Of a DNA stretch of 64,000 bases, positions 1 to 11,624 are shown piece by piece (within the stretch, counting starts at the first letter, position 1; each line of letters opens with the position of its first letter). The position numbers and the translations under genes are program-made. The stretch lies in contig NC_071332.1 in the NCBI RefSeq assembly GCF_010183535.1, positions 5,580,001-5,644,000 on the forward strand. The letters are read 5' to 3'. Source of the stretch: Caenorhabditis remanei (taxonomy: Eukaryota; Nematoda; Chromadorea; Rhabditida; Rhabditidae). The notes beneath the pieces were generated by a model, which was not told the origin of the DNA, did no database searches, and was given only the letters and a program-made list of their open reading frames with translations.

Positions 1-2690
1 CGTCACAAGCTGGTTGGCGTTTGTTTATAGAAGTATTTGATTGTCAAGATAACTTCTAGATAATCTTTGTGGACACAGAAATCTGTTAAAATGCAAACTT
101 GTCCTCTTTTTGATAATTTCAAAGTCTTATTTCTGAACTACAAACCTGATCCGTCCACGTCATATATTTTACGTTCTATGAACTATGATCTATATTTTTG
201 TTTCCTTTTTTGCACTTCTACACACCAGTTCCACTATTGAATGCATTGAATGAATAAGCCAATATTTTGCAAAAAACGAGGAAAATGTGTGGCTTTGTAT
301 GGAGAGAACAAATCAAAAAAGATTAGAGAGGGAATGCTCTCAATGCACCTGAATACAAGGATCTCTTGCAGGTGAAAATCTTGGAGATGTGGGTTTTGAG
401 ACTATGTACAGTGATGACACCATCGTATCTTAGTTTCTTAGAAAAAAGAAAATTCAGGTCTTTGATCAAGCTGGGGGGAAGCCTTTTCTCATTATTAATA
501 TTTATAGAGCGTCACAATCACAATAAGGTTGCAATATGATAGAAGTGATCCTCTTACTCTTCAAATTGAAATGGGAGCAAGGCAGACTTCAGAATTCATT
601 TCTGGTGTACGCAAGATGCAAATTCCGATATACAATTTTTGAGAACACAATATGGGATCATAAAGTTTTTCGTGTTTTAGATGTGTTATGACAAAAGCAG
701 TTTGTCCTAAGAACTTTGGAACTTTGAGACTGTGACGCCAGAATTTTATTTATTTATTACTAATGAGCTTATCCGCAAAAGAAGAACTGCTTATATCGGG
801 GTTCGGTGCTTCAAAGTTCCTTGAAGTTTAGTTCTAAAATAAGCATAAAATTGATTTCAGACTTCAGATCTTGCCGATTTCCCTGTTTTCTTGTTTTAAA
901 GCTTAAGCTTATTAGTGTTGCTAAAATGGTGGTATAACAATAGGAAGTTTTTAAAAAAAATATGATTAGAAGTTCGATTTTACAACAACAACAAAAAACG
1001 AAAGCCCAAACTCTCTGGTTTGAAAATCGAAAAGTAGATGAAAACGGAGGAAATGAAATCATGTCTGAACCTAAAACATACCTTCTTCTTCAATCTCTTG
1101 CATCCTTGTGCTGGCAGTCTTCTTACAGGAGAAGGATTCTTCTTTTTTTCTTCTTCTTCTTTTTAGAATTTGTTCTCATTGACAAAGGGACTCTCGACTT
1201 TTCATATGTTCCCACCGAGCTCTCTATGACATTCACTCTCTAGACAAACAAATTTAGAATGTCTTAGAATAAGAAAAGGCGGAAATCCATGAAAAGAATC
1301 GAATATCGGAGGAAAGGTGTGCGTGAGTCTCGATGAAGAAGAAGAAGAAGAGAAGAAGAAGGAGTGTGAGTCGATGCCTGGCTGTCTCCTTTTTTTGTGG
1401 ATATATAATCATTGATATCAAGTTGTGAAAGATAATGGAAGAATGAGAGATAACAGACAATTTGGGGCAGCTGAAAAGAGAAAAAGAAACGACACATTCC
1501 CGGGTTGAGCTGGATTCAAACAGATCAGGTGATGTGATGACGGCAGTGGTGTTGCACGGGATTTCAGAAAAACGGAAGTAGTAGGAAGAATAGAGTGGAA
1601 ATTGAAAAAGAAGGTATTTGTGGGCATTGTTGTTGTGTGATTTTCAATCTCTTATTATGATTGTATTCGGGTTTTGAATACGATTTGACATCATTTGATC
1701 AGAAAGATCAGGGATTCAAGAAAAAACTTTGAGAAGACTTTCTGCTGGAACTTCCAATTTTTCTTCAAAATTTTAACTTTTACAATCAGACGTTCCTTTC
1801 TGATGATCTAAAGATGATGTCGTGTAGTTGACGTTGAGACTAGTGACTGATCTCAACACATCTGATTATCTGGATCATGACTAAAAGTAGGATCAACAGA
1901 AAAAGGTGTATTCACTGATCTAGATCAAGCTTACAAGTGATGAAAGAATTTCACTGAAGGAACAACAGTTCTCTTGGACATAGGAGAGTGGAAGAATATA
2001 AAGCAGTCTTGAAACGGACTGGAGTTCAGTACAAAAACTTTTAATTTTTTTCAAATGTTTTTGACTCTTTTCAAAATAGTCAAATGTCTATGTTTTTAAC
2101 TATCTATAAAAACTCAAGCTTATGAGAGATTTTTTACTTTTTTGAAAAAATTTTAAAAAATTTCGAAAAAAATTGTGAAAAAATTGTGCACATTTTTTGC
2201 GAGAGTGATACCGGGTCGAGATTTTGCAAGTCTGATGTGAAGTAATTGAAACAAATTGAGTTATAATCGAGTTTTGGATTTGACAAACTTTCTGATTCGC
2301 TACCTCCGTAATTAATTTATTTCAAGTTATGATCTGACAATTCAGTCCATATTTACCGTAAAACCTCTAATAGAGGTGCCCCCAGCAAAACCAATTAAAC
2401 GCGGTATATCTTTTTTCTCAAAGGAGATATCCAAAAGTTGGCAACGGACAAAATATAGCTGAACACTTATTAAATATTTATTCAGTTGGAAAAAAATTCG
2501 ATGGCTTAAAACAATTGAGTTTTTGTGCACCTTACGGTACATCTCTGATTCATAAAGAGAACGATTCAGAAGTGAGCAGAAATTTATCTTGTAGAAAAAA
2601 CATACATTTACTCTTGATGTACATACTTTTTATCAATAGTTCTCACGACAAAAAAGTAAACATTTTCTCCCTAAAAAATATACTTCAAAA
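1..2690. other. gene-poor non-coding stretch
   Basis: No reading frame here shows paired splice sites and protein-like composition. The sequence is AT-rich with purine runs (GAAGAAG at about 1331-1362). It may be intergenic or intronic sequence of a gene to the left. A diverged palindromic repeat lies at 2354-2545 and is listed separately. Confidence 0.5.
2354..2545. repeat. diverged palindromic MITE, GTAAAACCT family
   Basis: The left end reads ACCGTAAAACCTCTAATAG and continues into AGGTGCCCC; the right end has GTGCACCTTACGGTAC. This is the same end signature seen at 23423-23645 and 41323-41522, so it is called as a degraded member of that family. No coding capacity is seen. Confidence 0.5.
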
Positions 2691-2695
2691 CTAAC

Positions 2696-2775
2696 CTCTT
2701 GTTGACGAATACATGACGAATCTCGCCTGTTTTGAGAGTCCCACGGCACCTGCACGAACCGCCGCCATCTCGTTC
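2696..2775 (-). CDS. orphan exon candidate
   Basis: On the minus strand a CCATTTCAG acceptor is followed by 80 bp that is open in two frames, then a GTTAGT donor. Base composition is much more GC-rich and codon-like than the surroundings. One frame reads ERDGGGSCRCRGTLKTGEIR followed by HVFVNKR, with a Cys-x-Cys pair; the other is Ala/Val/Ser-rich. I do not recognise the protein. It could be an internal exon of a minus-strand gene extending left of the window. No partner exons were found nearby, so this is tentative. Confidence 0.3.
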
Positions 2776-5716
2776 CTGAAATGGTAAATTAGTTTTTTTT
2801 TTCAACTAGAAAAAAGGCCGAGAAGAACAAAAGTGTGTGCTGCTTCAAAGAGCACTCAACCCTTGGAAAATTCATTTTTTGGGTAGTGGGGCGCAATGGA
2901 TTTAGACACTCCAGAAGGGAAGAGAATAATGGAAAACGGACGGGGTAGAATGGGCGGTACATTGTGGTACCTGAGAGAGAACATTGTCGAAAATGCATGA
3001 CATTCTTAAAACAATGAAAAATAGGTACAGCTTATTAATAAAGAAAGAGAAGCAAAATGAGTGGAATGAGATTTTCTCTTTTTTCGAGCGCTGATTTGGA
3101 CGAAAAAGGAAGAAAAAAGAGAACAAGAAGTAAAGTTGAGGGATTAGGTGAACGACGTCTTGTTTTGTGTGTGCAAAAGGCAAAAAGTCAAGAAAAAGGA
3201 GAGTTGGGTGGGAACGAATTCTGATATCACTTACTCATGTCAAAACCAATAAGTTGGAGAAAAAACACATAATATTTTGGAGGGAAAGTGGTAATAACTC
3301 TGAATGGATAATAATTTGGTGTTCTTGGAGAGGTTGGTTATGTGGTTTATGGCTGTCTAGATCTTTTTTATACATTTATTCGTGACTTTTTTAACGGGTG
3401 AATATGAATAGCCAAAAAGGGTGATACAGAACTCGAGAGACAATAAATTCCATTTTCCGCAAGTTGTGTTTCTTAATGACATATGACAAGCATACCGTAG
3501 AAACTGTATTATAACGGCATGCCGCAATATATTTCAGTTGTTTTCCAGTGAAGATTGAGACTTCTAAAAGTTCACTAAAAACTTTTCTATGCATTCTGCT
3601 TGCTAATCTAAATGATATTCTTATCACGGTGGTTTTAATCAGGATCTTGGAAAATTTCCAGGAGAATGTTAGTGGTGAATTTCAGGAGGTGCCGTTATAA
3701 TACAGTTTTTACGGTATTTTAATTTGAATGCCCTCAATTTAGTAGCCCCTCTCTCCTTCATCCAACAAAATCTTGGGTCCAAAAAACTCAGGTAATGTGA
3801 AACTATTTTTAAGTGCAATATCCAGAAAAAAATACTTTGAAGTTGTTGGAAGATGTTTTGAATTTCAGGAGGATTTGATATGGATGGAAAGTTGAGAACT
3901 TAAGGATCGCAATTTCTATTTTCGAAATCGGCAAGGCAACATTCTTTTATCAAAAATCTTCGAGTTTATCAAGAAAATTAACTTACCGGTAGAAAGAATG
4001 ATAGTTTCAAAGTTCCAGAGAAAATCTACACATGTAAAAGTTTAACTTTTCAAAGATAACATAAACGACTTATTTTCTCTTATAAACTTTCGCATGTTCC
4101 CTCTAAATTCGTATTCAATATCTACAAAAGCAAAAAGAAAAGCAACTGCCCTTTCATGACATCATCCTGAGAACCGAACCATAGCAACATCATTTGGAAT
4201 AGATGGGAAATAAAACTAATATGAAAACGGGTGGATTGGTCATGTGTGTGAAGCTGACATCTTTTTTGGGGGAGCTCTTTTTCCAATTTGATTCGAATTT
4301 CCGGGAGAGGTGAAGGATAGAAAGAGAGAGTTCAATCGATGTTCTTGATTATGATGAGCAGATTGGAAAGGAATGAATCAGAAATATTAAACTTATTGAG
4401 TGTTTTATGTCAAACTTCAGTTGGCGCGTTTGTTTCAAAATATCAAAATTTCAGGATCGGCGTTCTTTTTTGCCTTGAAAAACACCTTGGTTTCAGAAAA
4501 ATGTTCAAAAACTGGTTAGGCCGTTTTTTTTTAGTTTTCAGCCTTTATTTATCTCTAGATTGAATTTTAAATTTTCAGTCGAAAACTATACTTTTTTCAA
4601 AAAAAAATTCAAAAATGGTGGAAAAAATGCGAAATTTCAAAATTTGTTCAAATCATGTTGTTTCAAAACGGCCCGTGGCACATCTGATATTTATATCCCT
4701 AACGTAGTTCAGAACATTTAAGAAATATTATTAAATTCAAAGGAAATCGTATTAAAGAACCGCTTCTCGAAGTCAGAGACCACCAACTCGGGACCTCCTG
4801 GAAAAAGTTATGTCTATTAAAATTTCCTATTTTTAATTACTGCGATAATGAGGAAGTGACTCATTAATGGGAAGTATAACTATTTCCTTTTTTAAACTAA
4901 AATATATTCCGAGGGGTTCTCAACCCAATACTCTACTACACTATTAAGCCTTTTTGCGGTGTCGATTTACAGCATAAAGAACAAAGTAAACAGGTAAATA
5001 TTCGTTGTTTGAACCTATTCATGCCACCAAAGAAGTAACTTTTTTCTCCAAAAATTTAAATTCGACAATTAGAACAACACCAGTTACTCGGGGAAATTAA
5101 CTGGAAGGCCGCAGATGTACACTCGTTTAAACGGAAAATTTCTTTTTTACTCGTGTTTGTTTATACTGGAAATGAAGAGAAAGAGTACATGGTCAAATTA
5201 AAAAGGGTCCTAACAATGGTGAATAATTTTGATTTAAGCCACAGAAAAATAGAGAAGATGTTCTAATGAAATGGATAGATGCTCTTTTTCTTCGTCGTCT
5301 CCAGAAGCGCCATCTAGTTTGATATCTAACCGGAAATCGGTTGCATTTCGAAATTGAATATTCTATCCTTTTTTCTTCTTTTCTTAATGTGAAGAACGAA
5401 AATAAAATAGAAACTCTTTTGTGTTAAAAAAAGAAGAAAAACCCGAACCCAGCAGAGTCGAATAAAAAATTCAGACTCTCTTCCCCTCTCTCTTATTTCT
5501 CTCTCCTAAAAAGTCTGGTCGATTCCCAGGTGGGCTAAAAATTTGGATAAGTGGATTTTTATGAAGCAATTCTTTTTTGGAAAAGAGCTTTTTCGGAGAA
5601 TGGAATTTTAAAGGAATAGAGTGACTCCATGTTCACTGAAAAGAAAAAAAGAGAAAACATTCTGAAATATGAGAACGAGCTGCTTCTCATCATAATTCGT
5701 GTCATAATTACACTGC
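2776..5716. other. non-coding stretch
   Basis: AT-rich sequence with no supportable exons. It contains one palindromic element (3495-3717, listed separately). The open frames present are short, lack splice context and have low-complexity F/S/L composition. Confidence 0.5.
3495..3717. repeat. palindromic MITE, ACTGTATTATAACGGCA family
   Basis: The left end has ACCGTAGAAACTGTATTATA followed by ACGGCATGCCG. The right end carries the inverted form GTGCCGTTATAATACAG followed by TTTTTACGGTA. The element is about 220 bp with no coding capacity. Related ends occur at 50160-50430 and 53905-54072. Confidence 0.7.
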
Positions 5717-5895
5717 TAGACGGTGTTGATGAAGCAGAAGAAGTAGACACAGATGACGACGAGAAGAGCCAAAGCTTTTGTTATAAACTTTAGTCTGGAA
5801 GACATTCCATTCCGACGACAAACTCGATTTTCCGATTTTTCAATTTCCGAATTGAAGATAGACGAGACACAGCGCGGCGGCGCCGGTTCCAGTTC
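5717..5895 (-). CDS. short membrane-anchor ORF abutting a transposon
   Basis: A minus-strand ATG at 5806-5804 opens a 29-codon frame, MSSRLKFITKALALLVVICV then YFFCFINTV, ending at TAG. It looks like a short basic N-terminus plus one hydrophobic helix, as in type II membrane proteins. The same frame stays open upstream to 5895 with polar, protein-like composition and then runs into the inverted-repeat element. It could be a first exon or a gene remnant cut by that insertion. No good donor or downstream exon was seen, so confidence is low. Confidence 0.2.
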
Positions 5896-6119
5896 ACAAG
5901 GGAACCCCAAGCACTTGTAAATTTGGAATTTGATGAAACTTTGGCAGGAGGTCAAGGACCCCTCCAATAGAGCTCCCACAAAATATTGGAACACGCTTGA
6001 CACTCTGCTCTGAGTTATGGGCTCTCAAAGTTTGGCTCAGATTCAACACAGTAAACCTCATTTCCTCACTTCTCAACAGTTCCCAGAATGTCACTTCCCT
6101 TCTTTGCCACGTTTTCGGC

Positions 6120-6180
6120 TGGCCGAGTGGCCGAGGGGATGTGCGTTGAGTTGGTGATCTGAAGGGGAAGGGATCGACCC
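6120..6180 (+). repeat. tRNA-like sequence with Pol III boxes in the TIR arm
   Basis: A box matches TGGCCGAGTGG at 6120-6130, and a B-box match GATCGACCC lies at 6172-6180, 41 nt apart, as in Leu/Ser-type tRNAs. The flanking 7-mers do not pair into an acceptor stem and no clear anticodon stem is seen, so it is probably a tRNA-derived segment rather than a working tRNA gene. A mirrored copy lies on the minus strand at about 7781-7841 in the other arm. Confidence 0.5.
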
Positions 6181-6685
6181 CATGCAAGGCGTTTTGGTTT
6201 TTTTATTTTTTGGTTTTCCTGGGTGGACAGTTTCATCATTATTTGAACGCTTTTTGGTGATTTTATACAAAAAAATTTCCATCGAAATAACACTTGGGAA
6301 TTGTCTAGGACAGGACTCATGAATACATAATCTATTAGAGGCATGAAATATCCTGCCCTGAAGCTGATTTGTGGTGATTTTTCTCGATCCAAGTTTGCAA
6401 GTTTATGCAGAACTCTTGCGGAAGACTGATTAAAAATGCACTTCTCATGCCTCTAATAGATTATGTGTTCATTTGTACTGTCCTAGACAATTTCCAGGTG
6501 TTATTTTGATTTTAAAAAATTTGTAAAAAATTGCCACCCAAATGGTGAGACATTTTGAAAATTTCGGTCAAAAAAATTATTTTTCCAAAACTTCAAGTAA
6601 TGAAATTTCATGGTAATATCAGTACAGCACAATATAAAAAATCACCAAAAAGCGTTCAAATAATGATGAAACTGCCCACCCACAC

Positions 6686-7738
6686 AGGTGAACCGCTGGG
6701 GAACACATATGGAACCGCGCGGTGGCGAATATGTGGCTAAAAAGAATGAGGGTTGGACCTTTTATGTGTCCATATGGATCACCGCGCGGTCGGCCGAAAA
6801 CGTGGAGCGCATATGGAACGTATATGGATAGCAAATCAGTATTAATACTACCAACCGTATTCGGTTGATTATTCTGTATAAAACACTAGAAAGACCAAAT
6901 TCATTGCTTTGATTGGAATGTGATGTTATAATGTTGTTTTACTTTTTCCTTTTTCAACTTGTTCACTTCCCATTTCTCGGACTTGTACATTTTCTCCATT
7001 TTTTCTCGAAGTTCCTCATTTTTTAACAGATAATGGCAATACTTCAATAAAAAAATTGAGAAACACACACGAATTCATATGAAAATTACAAGTTTGCTTG
7101 GCGGGTATAAAACAATTTATGATGCTCGAGCTTCTCTTTGAACTCTGACAGAAAATTCTACTCGTCGATGAAATTCGAAGTCCGTTATTTTCACTTTACT
7201 TCAGTATGGCAAATTCTTACCTTCTTACCTTTTAATCCACCTGAAAAATATAATTTCTCATCATACCGAAGTAAAGAAAAACATAAGACTCGAATTTCTC
7301 AACATAAAGAAAATCTCAAAGTTTCTTGAGAAAGCAACAGGTTTTCTATTGGAAAAATAAGTCTCCGCATATTTAAATGATTTTATTTGTATTTTTGAAG
7401 TTTGCCATTATCTGTTTTCTGCAAAAATAATGAAGAAACTCGGTGAAAAACTTCGAGAAACGAAGAAAATGGGCCCGGACTTATAGAAAAAATTGTTGCG
7501 TCGATTTACGGTAAACAACACGCCCAGATGTAATTCCGGAGTGTCGTTGCGGCGGCCGGCCGCCAGCCTCAAAATGTGTGGAACGTATATGGGAGCTATA
7601 TGGGTCCACGCGCGGCCAGTACACAGAAAAGACGACCACACATATCCGCCACACGCGCGATCCACTTCTCATTTATGGACACATATAGGATGCTATTCCA
7701 CCACTTTCACATATAGGATTCCCAGCGGTTCACCTGTG
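6686..7738. mobile_element. inner CACAGGT-ended element
   Basis: The left end has CACAGGTGAACCGCTGGGG and the right end the inverted CCCAGCGGTTCACCTGTG. The interior next to both ends is GC-rich with recurring ATATGG and CGCGG motifs. Further in is another palindrome (about 6997-7050 with 7396-7472). No transposase is recognised. It sits entirely inside the outer 5896-8064 element. Confidence 0.65.
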
Positions 7739-8064
7739 CAGGAAAACCAAAAAATAAAAAAACCAAAACGCCTTGCATGGGGTCGATCCCTTCCCCTTCA
7801 GATCACCAACTCAACGCACATCCCCTCGGCCACTCGGCCAGCCGAAAACGTGGCAAAGAAGGGAAGTGACATTCTGGGAACTGTTGAGAAGTGAGGAAAT
7901 GAGGTTTACTGTGTTGAATCTGAGCCAATATTTGAGAGCCCATAACTCAGAGCAGAGTGTCGAGCGTGTTCCAATATTTTGTGGGAGCTCTATTGGAGGG
8001 GTCCTTGACCTCCTGCCAAAGTTTCATCAAATTCCAAATTTACAAGTGCTTGGGGTTCCCTTGT

Positions 8065-8451
8065 CAGGCAATTTTATTAAATAAATACGGGAAAATAAGC
8101 ACATTTACAAAATACACAACTGCGTTCAAATTCGAGACGTGAGGGAAGAAGAATACGGGAATTTCAGTGAGAAGTAAAAGTGTTACTGGATTAGCATCCA
8201 ATTGTGTTGAGGGTGGTAATGGTGTAGAAAAAGGGAGAGATATTGGGGGAACGAAGAGCGAATGAATGGGTGAGAGTAGAGAGATCTTGAGAATATAATA
8301 GGGACAGAAATAAATAGAGAAAATGAAAATAAGAAGTGAAGTGACGAAATAGACAGTAAAATTATGGAACAGGTATAGAGCCAATACAGTGAATTATTTA
8401 TCAAGATTTAAACGTGTGAGATGCTGATAGAGGACGGCGCTGGACAATTGT
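8065..8451 (-). other. hda-1 3' region
   Basis: This is the minus-strand sequence immediately after the hda-1 stop. A poly(A) signal AATAAA (complement TTTATT near 8072) lies close to the transposon edge. The hydrophobic open frame within it is unlikely to be coding because it has no independent start or splice support. Confidence 0.5.
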
Positions 8452-10031
8452 TCACTGAAAAATGATAGATTTAGATATTGATAGAAATAATGAACATCAC
8501 TTACCTCCATTCTATGCCTTTTCTCTTCAACACTATTTTCATCGTGTTCAGCTGCTCTCTTTGCATCGCTCTCGTTCCTACGATCATCTCCAACACGCTC
8601 TCCATCGTAGAAATCTCCTTCATGTTGAACCATCCTATCTGTAACAGCAGATGGCAAAAGTCTGTCCGGATTCGCATGATCGAGGAGAAGCGAGTCGTCG
8701 TTCATACCGGAGAGTGCGTCATCCGGGATTGCTAAAAATAAAATATGAAATGTTATCACCTTTCTGATTAGCACTTACGTCTCATCTGAACACTTGGTAC
8801 GAATGCAAGCTTTTCAAGATTTGCAATAACATCCGCCTGTAGTTTGTCTAACATATCTGCATTATTCTCGTTGGCAGTGTTCGCTGCATCGATGTGAAGA
8901 AGATAGCGTGGTCCGAAATACTCAAAGTAGTCATTGTATGGCAACTCGTTTGGAACTTCTTTGTCAACAGCAACCGATGTCTCGTAAGTCCAACAACGTG
9001 CAACGTTACGCGGTGTGTATCCTCCGCCACCAAGCATCATCAATGGAACGTTGTAGGATCGGAAGAAGCGTGCACATTCTCCGTGACCCTTCAAAGTGAG
9101 GTTGAATGGTCCGAGTCTGTCTCCATTCAATGAATCAGCTCCGCATTGGAGAACGACGGCGCAAGGATCGAAACGTTCCATTACTTTGGCCATGACTGGC
9201 TTGAAAATGCTTTGATAAGAAGCATCAGTGATTCCATCACGAAGTGGAACGTTCACCGAATAGAGCTTTCCTTTTCCTGCTCCGATATCCTTGAGATCTC
9301 CGGTTCCTGGGAAGAAATCTCCATACTTGTGGAAGGAGACAGTCATCACACGGTCGGTAGTGTAAAAAGCTTCCTCAACACCATCTCCGTGGTGAACATC
9401 GATGTCGACGTAGAGAACACGTTTGTGATATTTGAGAAGCTCGAGAATACCAAGAACGATGTCGTTGGTATAGCAGAATCCAGAAGCCTCGCTTTTTTTG
9501 GCGTGATGAAGACCTCCCATCCAGTTGATTGCGATGTCAACCTTTTGTTTATTGAGCTTAGTGGCAGCTGCGAGGGAACCACCTGAACTGAGTTGACAGA
9601 ACTCATAGAGTCCATCGAACAATGGACAGTCCTCTCCGACGTTGACTGAAAAGGAATAGATGAACTAGGAACCAAATTTTGGATTTCTCACATTTCAACA
9701 TCTGCTTATTGAACGATTTCAGATTATCCGGGTTGGCGCTTTTCAAGAATGTCATGTACTCATCACTGTGGAAACGAGTCATATCTTCGAAAGAAGCTGG
9801 GAATGGACGCTGGAAAAAATTGTATTTAGAAAAATTGATAGGTAGGAAGTCACTTACGAAAATCTCCAAATGACGGTAGAGACCGTAGTTTAAGACGAGA
9901 TGGTGAGTCATACGAATACGATGAGGCTTCATGACGTGTCCTTGACCGTAGTAGTAGTTACCAATGTTCGAGTCATAATAGTAAGCGACTCGCCGCTTTC
10001 CGTGCTCTTGCAACGGACCATTCGAGTTCAT
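8452..10031 (-). CDS. hda-1: class I histone deacetylase HDA-1
   Basis: Zinc-dependent lysine deacetylase of the RPD3/HDAC1 class, the nuclear catalytic subunit of NuRD/SIN3-type repressor complexes. Exons (minus): 10031-9858, 9809-9692, 9645-8779, 8731-8505 and a last exon 8454-8452 holding only TGA; introns are 46-50 bp. The product is 462 residues, near the C. elegans length as I recall it (461). Visible family motifs include [20 protein letters not shown] (active-site His pair), [14 protein letters not shown] (metal and catalytic residues) and [14 protein letters not shown]. The acidic/charged tail is typical. The start MNSNGP was chosen over an upstream ATG because a CCTTTTTCAG acceptor (trans-splice site) lies between them. 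It is divergent to ril-1, as in C. elegans, which favours hda-1 over its paralogue hda-3. Confidence 0.96.
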
Positions 10032-10061
10032 TGTTGTTGGGAGTGAACTGAAAAAGGACAT

Positions 10062-10842
10062 TTTAAAATGAGAAAGGTGAAGCTAGAGAAGAAAAGTAAG
10101 AATCTTGTTATAAAACTTTTTTAAAGAGGGAAGAATGCGGTAGCCTCCGAGTGAATGTGGAGGCATATTTATTCTCCAGCAAAGATAATGTGTTCAAGGA
10201 AGAGAAGAGTGGCAAGAGAAAGTCTTCTCACTTGTATATTTACTCCAAGAATGTGGGCCAAGAAAAGAAAAAAGGATATTAAAATCAATAATTTTGATGA
10301 CAGATTTTGAACAGCCAAAGTTAGGTAAACCAGTTCAACAGGATATGCTCTTTTCTCCGCTTGAAAGCTTCATATTTACGCCAAGAACAATCAATAATTC
10401 TAAAAATCTGAAAGGAAAAAGAAGAGAGAACGGCGAAAGGCGAGTGAGAAAGTGAACGAATGGAGGGAAAAAGCAAAAAAGAGGCAGCTGGCCGTCAAAA
10501 AAAAAGTGGCCTTGATAGTGTGCGGTGAGGCTGCAAACGACCACGCCGCACCGAAATCTTTTGCGAAAGTGGGCGGGACCAACACCGCCCGTTAGTGTTT
10601 CGCTTCCCAATTTTTGCTTTTTACAAGTTTAAATCAATTTTTTCTGGATTTTTATTTTCTTTGAGAATTGCGACTTATCTTATTTGTCAGTCTGATAGAA
10701 AACAAAATTGTGTTTGAGTTTAACTGTATTTTTATGCAGTTTTTAATGTGACACTTTTCTCCGAGCTTTATATTGAATTAATAACTTAAGTTAAACTTCT
10801 TTCATTGATAAATCCGTACTTTAAACTTTCAGGTAATCAACT
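10062..10842. promoter_or_regulatory. divergent promoter region between hda-1 and ril-1
   Basis: About 780 bp separates two divergent genes and presumably holds both promoters and outrons. A GC-rich island near 10545-10600 contains GTGGGCGGGACC and the near-palindromic ACCGCCCG, which stand out from the AT-rich surroundings. A TTTCAG trans-splice acceptor precedes the ril-1 ATG at 10832. Factor binding is not inferred beyond base composition. Confidence 0.4.
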
Positions 10843-11624
10843 ATGGTCGTTGGAAAAATTTTTGAGGCAGCGAAATGGACTGCCGAAACCGTCAAGGGAG
10901 CAGCTATCGTGGTTGCCTCGCCAAATGCTCCAATCCCGGCCACTGACCTCCACCCACGCATGCCAGCCCGGCCATGGACCGCTCAAGAATATGTAAGTAC
11001 CCCATAAGCTATCGATCGTACTAAACTCTGAAATTGCAGTTGAGAATGTGGTCCTGGCGCCATTGCTGGAAGTATCTTCCAGTCTTCCGTTTCTACATCT
11101 ACTCAGGAGTCATCCTCTACGGAGTTTACAAGTTTGTTCTGCCGAGTAAGTTCTGATAAAAAGGAACGTATACCACATAGATTCGCGGTAATTATGGAAT
11201 AAGGTACCAAATTATGATAATTTACCAATGAAGTTCGAAAATTAAAGACTGAAACGCTTTGTAATTCGATACTTATTAGCGTTTCTCAAGTGCTTCTATA
11301 GATTTAAACAATAATGTAAGAACGCATTTTAAATACACAAATTTTCGTTTTGACCTATTCAAAAAACAAATTAATAACTTATTAAACACTGTAAAACATA
11401 GTTCTCTACAGAGTTAAAAACTATTAGTATTTCAAACCAAGCAAATGGTTTTTATTTCAGTCAAGCCACGTCACATGGTTCAATACACTAAAGGAAAGGA
11501 GGACCACCATCACCACGAGGTCGAGCACTGGTGGGGAATCCGCCAAAAGTTGGCTGACAAGGAGTATTTCAAGAAGTACAACCCACTCAAGAAGGAGGGT
11601 GAGGTCGAAGTTGGACACCACTAA
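10843..11624 (+). CDS. ril-1: RIL-1-like mitochondrial protein
   Basis: Exons 10843-10992, 11040-11145 and 11461-11624 encode 139 residues. The protein has an amphipathic N-terminus, one predicted membrane helix (about residues 65-85, FRFYIYSGVILYGVYKFVL) and a polar C-terminus with a HHHH run. The architecture resembles small supernumerary respiratory-chain subunits. The symbol is based on memory of C. elegans C53A5.1 (RNAi-induced longevity) and its position beside hda-1. The start follows a CTTTCAG acceptor by ten bases. It is first in a run of five same-strand genes. The exact complex it belongs to is not established here. Confidence 0.75.

Larger units (their letters stand above)
5896..8064. 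mobile_element. nested inverted-repeat (TIR) element, 2.2 kb
   Basis: Near-identical inverted arms of about 326 bp lie at 5896-6221 and 7739-8064. The outer ends read ACAAGGGAACCCCAAG and its complement. Inside lie further inverted repeats: 6221-6266 with about 6640-6685, and about 6283-6345 with 6438-6510. A second element bounded by CACAGGTGAACCGCTGGG occupies 6686-7738. Open frames in the two arms are mirror images of each other and reflect the repeat rather than a gene. No transposase is visible, so it looks non-autonomous. It lies just downstream of the hda-1 3' end. Confidence 0.8.

Noticed and set aside
7493..8084. Paired open frames of about 100-130 codons repeated at 5894-6392 and 7493-8084, as a possible duplicated gene.
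   Set aside because: They lie in the inverted arms of a non-autonomous element; the shared frame reflects the repeat and a tRNA-like sequence, with no protein-like composition.
9146..9586. A 146-codon plus-strand frame opposite hda-1.
   Set aside because: It is the antisense shadow of the conserved deacetylase exon; codon bias and motifs belong to the minus strand.
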